Source: Voacanga thouarsii (taxonomy: Eukaryota > Streptophyta > Magnoliopsida > Gentianales > Apocynaceae). Taken from it: a stretch of 64,000 bases of DNA. The DNA lies in NCBI GenBank assembly GCA_026120185.1, contig JANUWF010002121.1, positions 557,501 through 621,500 on the forward strand. Direction: 5' to 3'. Position 1 is the first letter of the stretch. Each line of letters starts with the position of its first letter. The notes under the pieces are model-generated. The model searched no databases. It saw nothing but the letters and a program-made list of their open reading frames with translations, and was not told the origin of the DNA. Both the position numbers and the translations under genes were made by a program. Shown here piece by piece: positions 8,616 to 19,637 of this stretch.

Positions 8616-11600
8616 TGTAATACCCCGCCCAAAACCACCTTTGATTGCATTAAGTGAGAATCATTTTAGGTGAAATTTAGTAGAGGAGATAGAGGGATGA
8701 GAATTAGAGTGAAAAGAATTTCTTAGAGATATATTAACACCGAAGTTGATTTGGAGTAATGGTTAGGTCTGGTAATTATCCCTTGGTGACTTGAGTTCGA
8801 ATCTTACCTCTTGTGTACCTTAGCTTCCTTTTTGAATTTTCCTTGTAGAGTTCTTCATGCCTTGGCCGAAAATCCTAGCTAGCCGCCACTTTAGAGAGGT
8901 TTAAGTGGTATAAGCCTCTCCTTGATAAATATTAGAGATAGAAAATATATTAGGTAAAAATCTTATTTTATTTTCCAAAGAATTTCGGATATAACATTTT
9001 ATTTATTTAATTATTTCTAGAGAAATATTTTAGCTAAAACCATAGCTATTGTTTTTTTCAGCCACCATTTTTTTAGGAAATAAGTCTCCATATTTATCTT
9101 CTAAACTCAAGGATTTCTGATAAGGATAAAGACTAATTTTATTCTAGCTTTTATCCTTTTAATGTTAGAAAATCTTAGCTAAGAGAAATTAAATTCTAGC
9201 TTGTATTTAATCAACCAGATTTTATGTAGTTAGCTTGAATTAAATCTATTATTTTACTACAAAAATATTTTGTTGATTTTGAAAATAAAACCTAGCTAAA
9301 AATATGGAGATTTTCCAGCCTTGTTGCTGCCACCTTTGGAGCAATCCTAGCTCAACTCAAACTCTTCCAAGACTAGGAAAGCTTATCCTAAATCCTTTAG
9401 CAAATCAAAATTTTTTTTATCTCTAAACAAATCAGATTTTTGTTCCCTCTTTTTCCTGAATTTCGGTTAGCTTTGTACATAGAATTTCGGCCAGCTTTGC
9501 ACACACCATACTGCACGAAATTCTACACTCCAAAGTACACCAAAACTCCTTGTTGATTAGGCTAAACTACAGCACCTAAAACTCTCATTTTTCCTCTCAG
9601 ATTTACATCACAACAGCAACTGAAAATCAGTCTAGAATTTCTCTCTTTTGCTTAATAATTTTCGCGCAGCACACACACCCTTCTTGCACAGAATTTTGGT
9701 TGTCAAAACCCACACAAACTCCATCTTTTTTTGGTCAAAAACCTAAACACACACAACCCTTCCCTTGTGCACTGTTTCGGCCAACCTAGGAGAGCAATTT
9801 CAGATTGCTTTTCTCCTCTTAACCTCTCTCAATTTCAGCCAGCAAATAGGTACAGCAAGCTGCCTAATTTTCGCCATTGCTGCCAAAGAAGTTTAAACCA
9901 TTAGGAGTCCTTTATAGCATCAACTTCTAAATCCTAAATCAAACTCTCCTAATCCTAAACCAATGTAGCCGTCTATTCCAACCTTGCTGCACAAAAATTT
10001 CTGGCAACTCTCCTCTGCAATTTTCGAAAAACACAAGAGCAATCACTAGGCAAAAATCAAACGCACCCTAAGGTAAGCAAAAGTCCTCTCAACCTCTTGA
10101 TTCCTTTCCTCCATTGATTCTTCTCTTCTTCTTCCCTTGAACCATGCCATATAGGGACTAATTTCATTCTTTTTTTTTTCCTTAACTCTCGATCAAGAGG
10201 AATTAAGGAAGGTAGCTTTCCCTTCTTCGTAAGTGAGCTTGCAACTATCACCCTAGGAGTGTCTTGATCTTTTTAATCCGATGGTTGTAAGGTAAAGGAA
10301 TTCTTACCCTTGATGACAAAATTAAGATTTAACATGATTGATGATGTCTATAGAAGTATAATAGCATGATGAATATGTTTAGTTGGATAGATGAATATTT
10401 TGAAATGAGTATTGTGTTAAGCATGTGAAATAGATAGCAATGTTATGTTTTGTTGAGATAATAATGGATGTGAATTTTGATGGTTAAGTCGAGACCTTTT
10501 TCTCATATTGCACATGTCTTTGTTTGGTATATGTTTATGATCTATTTATTTTAAGGAATGGGTGGTTTATTTGAAGATAGACGATAGGTCATGATTTGTT
10601 TATGGGAATAAGTGAGTTTATATGCATGCTTGAGATGATTGAGATCCTGATCATGGTATTATGTGATTCTAGATCAGGAGGTTATTTGAAGGAAGCAAGC
10701 AGTTGATTTTTGTCTTGTTTATCGGAGGCGTACCACGTAAGTCCTTACATAAACTCTTTTGTTAAATGCTTATGCTGGCAAGTCAAATGTTGTAAAGCTT
10801 TGTGAAGCTATTGTTGAACTATGATTATTTGGGTTGTAAATGTGGATGTTCATTCTCTAAATGGTTTTGTCAAACCAATGCCTTTATCAAGAATTGTTCT
10901 TATTCTTAAACATTTTAAAAAACTCTTTTAAAAGAAAATCACATTTTACAAAGCCAAGGTATGGAATCACTGTGAATCAGGAATTGACGGATATGTTCGT
11001 TGAGTACTCAATAAGGGTAGGCTAACAATACTAGTCTTGGAGGGCTTGAGTGAGTCTTCTGGCAGGCAGCCACCTCCAGAAGATAAGCTCTGCTTGAAAA
11101 GGCGACAGTATTGGTTGGTCAGGCCGGTCCGAGCTAGCATTCGTACCTGGTAAGGTATTATTTCCCGGCATGGACTCCCGAATGGTTTTGTTGGGTGTAG
11201 AGATGGAGGAGTATCTCACCCGATAGGCCGTACACCCACCCTTGATCAGAACGCCCAAAGTGTGGTAATCTGATCCTGTCATGGTGCACAAAGTATGGAG
11301 CCTTGACCATTCTCTCATTATGGGGCCCAAAGTGTGGCGCCATAACTATTTCTTCGAGTGGAGGATTTATTTTGTATAAAGTTTGACAATAAGGAAACTC
11401 CACTCCTTACCAAGAGAAATTATTTATGACTTGCCAAATATTTCTGCAAATGTTTTCAGCTATGCATTCACCAACTGTTCAAAGTACCATGTGCACACAC
11501 AGGACTTACTGAGATGTTAATCTCACACTATTTTTGTATCATGTTTTCAGGAGATTAATACTGTTGAGCGAGTGAGATGTGTAATAGTTGGATCTTTTAT

Positions 11601-11831
11601 TACTTTCTTTATATTTTGAGAGACAGATGTTTATTTATGTTTGTAGAACCGATGTTTGTATTTGTTTAGTTTTGCTCAAGTTTGATTCTGATGTAATAAG
11701 AGATTCCCTTTCTTTATCTAAGTTTAACATATTGGTTCATCTTTATATTATGTACCTCATTTTCAAGACCCCTTGTCCTCGGGACGGGGCGACATCCCCA
11801 CCCTTCGTAGGTACGTAGTAGAGGTGTTACA
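8616..11831 (+). mobile_element. C-family solo LTR with 5-bp target-site duplication
   Basis: Starts TGTAATACCCCGCCC and ends GAGGTGTTACA, with no internal region. It interrupts a B LTR at a site uninterrupted in the other B LTR (45470). Flanking CCCGC (8611-8615) and CCCTC (11832-11836) look like a 5-bp duplication with one mismatch. Length 3,216 bp. Features inside: a tRNA-like module (8748-8813), a pyrimidine-rich leader-like stretch (9420-10070), an AAGGTAA motif (10070-10076), CAAAGTGTGG repeats (11255-11340) and the end hairpin (11768-11790). No protein-coding gene was seen. Confidence 0.8.
8748..8813 (+). other. tRNA-like module (box A/box B) inside the C LTR
   Basis: The segment has a box A-like AATGGTTAGGTCTGG (8758-8772) and, 20 bases on, a box B-like GAGTTCGAATCTTACC (8793-8808), the spacing of a tRNA gene. 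The same module is at 27404-27462 (minus) and in family D at 61521-61590 (minus), in the same part of the LTR. The acceptor stem does not pair convincingly, so this is not a functional tRNA. Confidence 0.5.
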
Positions 11832-12329
11832 CCCTCAACTTTGACCACAAATTGGACCAAACTGAGAAGAAATTGAAAAATTGAAGTATTACCAATAGAT
11901 TCAGTGGAATTTTTGGAGTTGAATGGTGAAGTAAAATATTTTTCCATTCCGGACCCAATTTTGGCCATTTCTGAGAAAAATTAGAAATACGGGTAAAACT
12001 TGGATGTGTAGTGCAATGTAATTGGTGGACAGGGACATGTGTCACATTATGAGTGGTTGTATGAGATTTCATACAAAATAAAGCATATCAAATAAGTTTT
12101 ATAAAATAAATAAAAAAATTTGGTGGACAAATGAAATTACGACACGTGGCGGATAACCCACAATTTGTTACCAAATGGCCACCAATTTGGACCAAGAATT
12201 GCGGATAAGGAGCTGAAAAATAGCCAGATTTCATGCAAAAGGAGTAGGGAAAGAAGAGTAAAAGAAAAGGGAAGAAAAGATAGAGAAAAATAGGAGAAAA
12301 AAGATAAAAGAGAAAGAAAGAAAGAAAGA

Positions 12330-12360
<31 letters not shown>

Positions 12361-12361
12361 T
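12330..12361 (+). repeat. (GT)n microsatellite in B LTR
   Basis: A GT dinucleotide run follows GAAAGAAAGAAAGAT. The equivalent run is present at 37270-37298 in B copy 2 and is short and interrupted in the 3' B LTR (45947-45958). Confidence 0.9.
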
Positions 12362-13211
12362 CTTGGAGTAAAATCAAGCCAAGAGATCCCACATACAAGG
12401 TAAAAGTCTATGCTTCAAGAATTAATGTTATAGATCTCATTACGGTGATTACATTGATACGAATTTTAACATGAAAACATGATTTTCATGTCTTAATTTT
12501 GGATCAAAGCTAGGGTTTGTGAACTTTTCTGTGTGAACCTTCTATATGCTTATATAAGTGTCAGCTGCCTAAGGGTTTTTGAATGACGTTTTGTGTGAAG
12601 AAGAATTAAATAATTATGGCAGCTTAAAGGGCTGTTTTCAGTTGAGGAGATGATGATCAAAGTAGAGTAAAAATAGAATTTACTTGGATGGAAAAATGGA
12701 TTATACTAGCCTTTAATTAGAAAAGATGAATTTGTGTTGAGTAAGTGTGATTCTTGTGAGCTATTGGAATCTAGAAATCAAATATTTAAAATGATTTGGA
12801 GGAAAATTGAATGAATTAATGGTTCCAAGATGTTAAACACTAAAGAAGAACAAAGGAAAGCATGAATAGTGGAATTTAGGTAAAACTATTGGGACTGTTT
12901 TTGCCCTGTATTGTGTTGTGGGAATAAGAACTCTAAAAAATACAAATACTAAGAGTTTTACAGTCACTTTGGTAGATCATAGAGCCAAATCGGAGTTTTG
13001 GATTAAAAGTTATGTGCAAAACAAAATCATGTGTCAAGCAGTGAAATTCCAAAAAAATGAGTCTGGAAATGGATGATTAATTGTGTGATTTTGGATGAAA
13101 TAAATGGGAAATATGAAGTGAATCCCTTGTATATGAAGGGATAAAGGATGTGGGAAAAGGAAAATGAAAGAATTGATCAAATAACAAAAAAATGACGTGA
13201 ACGAAAGTTGA

Positions 13212-13370
13212 ACGATTTCCTTAACCGTCGGCAAACCGACGGCCCCATCAGCTAAACGTCGATTGCACGTCGTCTAACCGGCTAACCGTCGGGCATGTTA
13301 GATAGATGACGACTAGCCATCAGGAATGCCGGCTAGACGTCAGCTAACTGTCGACTATTTTTCAACCGAA
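13212..13370 (+). repeat. CGTCGGCTAA-type short-repeat array in B LTR
   Basis: About 160 bases of imperfect units such as AACCGTCGGC, CTAAACGTCG and CCGACGG, much more CG-rich than the surrounding AT-rich LTR. Related arrays sit at the same LTR position at 21505-21590, 38160-38310, 46855-46915, 52570-52665 and 62445-62530. Confidence 0.75.
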
Positions 13371-15448
13371 CACGAATTGACCTGAAAATGATTTTTGGTG
13401 TAGGTTTGTCGGTAAACAGCCAACGAAATGTTGAAAGCGGTTGAAATGATGGTTGAACGGCTGTAAACGAAAAGAGTTTAGTTAGGACACAATGTGAGTC
13501 CCTTTGATTTCTAAAACCTTTTGAAAAGTAGTGTGCTTCATTTTTCTATGAAATTCTATGTTTTATACCATTTCAAAAATCCCTGAATGTTTAAGGTTTA
13601 TCTGAGCAAGAATTATTTTATGCCATTTTGGGCTCGATTGAACATCATAATTGGCTTAGAAACCTTACTAGATGATTAAAGCATGAATTTTATGAATTAA
13701 GTTCTTTTTGGATTGAATATTTGGGATTTTTGAAATATGGTAAATTATGGAATCGGGTATTCATAAATTGACTGGAATGCCTTTATTTTTTATGGAAATA
13801 TATTTGGAAACTTTGAATTTAATCATCTTTTAAGATTAGAATTTTGTATTTCTTGAAATGAGTTCCTTTTGCAATTGGAAATTTGGAAAAAGATCTAAAT
13901 GTCCTTATTGGAATGATTATGAAAACTTTTGGAATCGGGTATACGGTAAATAACCGAAATACCCTTATTGGAACTTTTGTGAATACTTTTCAAATCGGGT
14001 AAGGGTAAAATGACCTAAATACCCTCGAAAAGTATTTTGGAATCAGGTGTTGATAAAATGACTTGAATACCTTTGGAAATGACTTTTGTGATCGAGTATA
14101 GAGAAAATTACCTGGATACTCTTGGAAACATATTTTGATGTGTGAACAAAACTTTTTGTCCTACTTTAACGATTTTGAAAATGATCTCTCAAGATGAAAT
14201 TAACTTTTGAAAATTGACATTTTGATCCTTGAAATTATTTTATTAGCCTAGTATGCCATAGAATGAATTGACTGGCTCTGCAAAGCCTATGTGAATGATG
14301 ATCTGACTTGCGAGTCAGCGGGATCAAATTCTAGAAAATATTGTTTTGTCCCAAAAATGTTTTGATTTGAAAATCCTGCGGGATCAGATAACCCTCTGGC
14401 CTGACCAGTCAGATGGGGTTGGTATTGTTAACGTTGATTACTCATCAAGGACTTTGATCTTTATACTAGCCTATATTAGAGGTAGACGACCCTAGTAATC
14501 TGGCCTAGTTCTAGGGATTGTCTTACTCCAAACGGGGTGTCAGGATATTGAGATGAGTCATCCTGGCTAGACGTTTAGCACCTAGCAATTGCCATGTCTG
14601 CGGGCGCTTCTTATTTTTTAGTCATTCGCTGGATGCCAGGCAGGGACACTCGGTGCGTTTGACTCCTTCCAATCTCAATGGTGATTGATGTCAGGATTGG
14701 GACCCTGGCTTATGGTAATCAGTAAAAGATTGTGTGCTGTGGTACACTAGGTATGCTACTGTATACCTGAGCCAAAGTATGCTGAGGTGTACTTATTTCG
14801 GCAGTGCACAATTGAGTACTCGAAGCTACGATCTCAATTCAATGATACATGGCTCCGAAGGTAAGGACTGCGGGACTTGCATGTGGATACAGGCTGCCCT
14901 TCTGTTGGAGAAGTGCCTGTGATTTGAAAAAATTGGGGCACTGATTTGAAATTGAAATACAATTTTTCAAAAATGATTGAGTTCTAAATAAAAACTTCAT
15001 TAAAGAGTTTTGGAATCATTTCCAGTGAACAAATAATATGCTATTCCACTAAAGTTTTATGGACTCTGTCTCTTTGATAAAGCACAAGCACACACGGGAC
15101 TCACTGTGTGATTTTTTACTCACACGTATCTTTTGTCTTACCCTTTTTTGTAGGATCCAGAGTTAAGCAGACCTATGGATATAGGACGATACCACAGTGA
15201 CAACAGAATAGGTCCGAACATTTCTTTTTTAGATAATATACCTTATGAATAATGTTGAATGAACATATTCGTGTATGAGATTCTTCGTAATATATATGCA
15301 TGTGACCATCAATATGAGTTGTTGTATGGATCCGGACTTTATATACTCTGTTGATTTTTCGTTTTAAGGACCCCTTGTTTGGGCAACTGGACAGGGTAAC
15401 ACCCGGTGTTGATATACTTCCGTTGTTACCTTCAGTAGAGTTGTTACA

Positions 15449-16632
15449 ATTGGTATCAGAGCCTAGTTTTATAGAACTGTGGTATCGTCATGGGGATTGA
15501 TAGAACTCTTTCATTGTGGAGGTACGACGGATATGAGTAATAAAGGAAAGCGCCCAATGGATGAGTACAGTGATGATGGAAAGAAAGAGATAGATGAGCA
15601 TTCAATGTGAAAAGATCTGGGAGGATTAGGATTATCCACCGAGAAGGTTTGCTAAGACATTTCACTTGGACAGGATTCGGCCCGGCCGCCTTCATACACC
15701 CTGTTTCATTGGGAGCACATTTGACCCTGTAGTGCCTATCATTACCTTATTTACGTGAGACCTCAGTCTGGAAAGGACACCAACTCCCGAGAGGACTTCA
15801 TCACCACATGAGGAGATGGGTAGTGATTTTGATGAAATTGATGGCGATATTAAACCACACCATCAAGACAATGATGAGGAGGATAGTATCCCCGATGGGA
15901 TAGTATTGTCTGAGGATAATGAGAAGGAATTTTGCGGGGATACTCCAGGAGTATTAGAAGATGAGATGTTATGTTTGGAGGATGTTGAGAGAGGAAGAGA
16001 TCAAGAGGTACCTGAGGTAAAGGATTCAATATAGCTGAATCCTATACGGTTTCTACTAATTTAGAACCTCCCGTTTCAAATAGTGATGATGATGAGCAGG
16101 AGGATGAGACATGGTTATGTGTAGTAGGGTATGTATAGTCCGGCCAGTATATATGACTGTGTGCTCGGCACATGAATTTTTTACTAGCTTTGTGTTTGAT
16201 GAGAATGAACATATGTTATGATCCTGCTACGTGCACTATAGCTCTTTTATGCTTGCTCTTGAGCTATGCTATATTATTTTACCTGTAAAATTGTATGAAC
16301 TGTACAAATGTCTCCTAAATAATCTTTTGGATGATCATCGCAAACTACTCAACATAACCTTGAGCCAACAGTAGAGGAATTGCATGTGGAAGGTTCCCAC
16401 CTTGTGAATTTGTATTATTTTATGTTCTAAACCTTCTAGAAAATGGTTAATACCATTCAACGAATGGCTGAGACTATTATTAGAGCCAATAAGAATACTA
16501 GAATATATAAGAATATGAGTAGGAGAAATCGAAGTGAATTTTCGGATATGAGTCAGAAAAGATCTGGAAGACCTCGATGGTAGAAGAAATGAAAGATGCA
16601 GAGGAGGGGAGGCCCAACTGGAGGACAACCCA
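15449..16632 (+). mobile_element. B-family leader and gag start (copy 1), truncated before the zinc knuckle
   Basis: The stretch is collinear with 40399-41575 of B copy 2. It includes an open frame (15816-16034, 72 aa) that is strikingly acidic (DFDEIDGDI, DNDEEDSIPDG) and matches the 71-aa frame at 40766-40981. Downstream gag-like sequence contains stops. Homology ends at about 16630, just before the zinc knuckle seen in copy 2, where a copia-type LTR begins. No function can be assigned to the acidic peptide beyond being the start of a decayed Gag. Confidence 0.65.
15451..15463 (+). promoter_or_regulatory. Primer binding site complementary to initiator tRNA-Met (B copy 1)
   Basis: TGGTATCAGAGCC lies two bases after the LTR end. 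This is the classic plant LTR-retrotransposon primer binding site, complementary to the 3' end of initiator tRNA-Met. Confidence 0.9.
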
Positions 16633-17813
16633 TGTTAATTTTCTAATTATTCAATCTGGGCTTAGGCCCTTATAATTAATTAACCAATTAAACAAGATAA
16701 TAAATTTAATTTAATTTCTCACATCTTTTTATTTTATTCCAGTCTAATAATAAATTAGACTTTCTGAATAAAATAAATTCTCTTTAACTAAGACCATTTC
16801 CTCAACTCAAAATTAATTAGGACTTACGGGCTATCCCGAGGACTAAAAAGATACATCGCCTTGGTTACTGAAATGACCAAAATACCCTTATTATATAAAT
16901 AGCTATATTTTCTATTTTAAATATTTTCTAGCATCACCGTAAGAATATATTAACTCTATGGACAATGCTGTGTTAGCTATGTCTCCGACCTATAGGTGCA
17001 ATGACTAAAATACTTCACTACATATCGCTGTGCATTTAGAGCGGAAAAAATTTACTAACAACTCTCTAAAAGACATATACCTTCCTTAGGTTTCTAGTCC
17101 AATGATTCAAAACTTCTTGGAATATTTCTGCTTTCCAAGAGAACTATCCTAAAGCAAATATCCAAGTTATGTTCCCTAGAGCCGTGGATATTTAGATCAT
17201 TCGGACAACCACAATGAGCGATATAGTATAGAAGCTATCATGTACAAGTCTGTTTTAACTAACTATTTGCATATACCCAACATACAAGTATATTAGTCCT
17301 ACAATATATCATAAACTATAGTACATCAAAGCATATCCTTCTAGTTTCATCAAACCACCAACTCATACTTAAGTTGTAGAGTATAAGTCTACACTGTAGC
17401 GGCAGTAGTCTAGATTTCTTCCATATAGTACTTTTAGAAACCACGACTATATGTCCATTCTACATATTCGAAATACGCTTGTATTATGAAATGAGAAGAC
17501 TACTCATTGGCTAAAGGTAAGCCATTTCACATTTAAAATTTATAACACAATAACCTTACCATGATAAGATTCCCATTCTCATCATTCGGTTAAGAACAAG
17601 AGTTTATGTGTTAAGTAACCCATGACCTATACCTTACTGTAAAAGACCTCCATTCACATGAACCATTTACTTAAACACAATGGGTCATTTTCAACAAAAT
17701 TTTGCACAAAAGAAAAGAAGAATTCACAAACAATTTCTGAGATTAAAACTTTTATTAATACAAATCAATAATTACATAAAAAAATCTAGTCTAAAAGGGC
17801 ATACATCCCAACA
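16633..17813 (-). mobile_element. Copia-type solo LTR (G)
   Basis: On the minus strand it starts TGTTGGGATGTATGCCC and ends AAAATTAACA, giving TG...CA ends and a 1,181-bp unit without coding sequence. Its left side abuts B gag and its right side abuts the CACTA transposase fragment. The flanks ACCCA and CATAC do not form a clear duplication, so a deletion or a later rearrangement at one side is likely. Family assignment rests only on the start motif. Confidence 0.5.
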
Positions 17814-18520
17814 CATACCTCATAACGAGTAATGGCCTAATTTTATCCCCATATATACCCTGTAATTGTTTGGACAAGCATCCCAGACTTTGCACTCCAA
17901 TCCTATCGCATTCATTATCTTACTAGCTTCGTTGTAGTTTTTTGCAATTTTCACTCTGATCTCACAGAAAGCATCTGTTAAAAGCTCAAGTAATATGTCA
18001 ATGGACTTAATCGACCACCCATTGAGGATTTTTAAGTGTAAAAATCTCATGATGAATGATAGAGAAGAAAACTTAGTACAACCTGGATACAGCTCCACAT
18101 TAGCCTCTTCTAATAATTTAAGTATCTCCCTTAAATCTTCAGACTCTTCACTTTATTATTGAACTCATTAATACCAGCAGCATCTTGAACCAGTCCAACC
18201 ATATCATCCCCTTGGATATTTTTGGTTCGAAGGAATGTTGCTAGTTGTATTATAAGAAGATATGTATGTTTCCTCATAAATGGTCCATTTTTTCTACCAA
18301 CACATGAAGTCCCACATTTGACAATGTTGTTTGACCTCTATAGTATTATAAAGATACCTATTCTGGCACTTCATACAAGGACAATGGATTTTAGATCCAT
18401 TCGGTTTGTCTCTTAATGCAAATTCTACAAAGGATTCCAAACCATTATTATACTCATCAACTAAATAGTCATGGGAGTTAATCCATAATGGGTCCTTCCG
18501 CCTAATCATTTTGTCATATT
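17814..18520 (-). pseudogene. CACTA (En/Spm) TNP2-type transposase fragment
   Basis: Two minus-strand pieces belong to the TNP2 transposase of CACTA DNA transposons. The upstream piece (18294-18509) is the transposase-associated N-terminal domain: MIRRKDPLWINSHDYL, then a FVEFAL segment and the CPCMKCQN cysteine motif. The downstream piece (17820-18098) contains EASKIMNAIG and CKVWDACPNNYRVYMG, corresponding to the family's DACPNDCMLY motif. Between them the frame is interrupted. The protein is cut at 17820 next to LTR G, so the DDE catalytic core is missing. No CACTA terminal repeats were seen. Confidence 0.75.
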
Positions 18521-19484
18521 TTTAGTCAATATACAAGTTTCATTATGATAAACTTATTGCTAAGTATGATTTCAAATTCCTTTTTTTCTTATGAAAATAT
18601 CATTAGTCACATAATTAAAATAAATAAAAGAGACAATGATTCTTTCATTATTAACTCGTCATATCTAGATTAATCTAGATAAGTATGATTTTAAATTCTT
18701 TCTTTTCTTCGAAAAATATCACATTCTTTTCACTCATAAAAGGACAAATTCATCAAAATAAATAAAATTTTAAATTTCTATGTGTTTCTCTAACTGGGGG
18801 TGTCATTAGATATATATGCACATGTTAATGTGTCTTAATGCAGAAACAGAAAATAATAAATATATGTTACATTCATCGGTTGTCTAAATAAGATTTTTAA
18901 TTATTATTTAAATAATAAAGTAACACAATTGCAACAAACTAAAAAAAAAAAACTTTATTACTATAGACAATAAAATTTTGAGAAAAATAAATGTTATTTT
19001 TGTAATCAAGACTAAATAAAATTAAATACATTAATCTCATTAATTAAATTAAATATAAGAAAAGGTTTAATTTTTCTTGTGTTATTGAAGTTGGACTATT
19101 AAGGTTTGTTTAAAAATTAGTCTAAATGACTCTAACTGTATAGATACAAATAACTCCCAACTCTAAATATTCATGTCCATCTAAATGACTCTAACATTAA
19201 CAATACTCAAATAATAACAACAATGGTTTACGAATTCCAAAATTAATTGATATAAAAATATTTCTAGAGTTTAATATTATTATTAGAATAAAAATAACTT
19301 GTTTTAATGAAATCATAAGTAAGTTACACAAGTAATAAATAAGTATAACAAAAATAATAATATTATCAAAAGCATTAATAGGATTTTTTAATAATTTTAT
19401 AGATAGTAACAATATTTTTAAAAGGGTAATACTAATAACAATACTATTATTAATATTATATTTATTATTTTTAAAATAATAATG

Positions 19485-19544
<60 letters not shown>

Positions 19545-19637
19545 GAAAACAATAATATTAAAAATAACATTACTAATAACAATAATAATAGTACTAATAA
19601 TATGAGTAATAATAATAGCAATATCATTAAAAAAAAC
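18521..19637. other. AT-rich spacer, no gene seen
   Basis: Upstream of the CACTA fragment, very AT-rich, with homopolymer and TAA-rich runs and one clear microsatellite. Apparent frames at 19197-19708 are created by the repeat (poly-Asn or poly-Ile). It may include CACTA 5' sequence. Confidence 0.6.
19485..19544 (+). repeat. (TTA)n microsatellite, about 20 units
   Basis: An uninterrupted run of about 60 bases of the trinucleotide, with degenerate TAA/AAT sequence on both sides. Confidence 0.95.

Larger units (their letters stand above)
11837..15448 (+). mobile_element. B-family LTR (copy 1), right part
   Basis: Continues the B LTR after solo LTR C and ends ...TTGTTACA at 15448 directly before a primer binding site. 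Inside are an AAGGTAA motif (12396-12402), a purine-rich then (GT)n tract at 12286-12360, a CGTCGGC-rich array at 13212-13370, and a variable GAATCGGGTA...TGACC repeat zone at 13700-14130. Net of C, the LTR is about 3.9 kb. No gene is seen. Confidence 0.75.
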
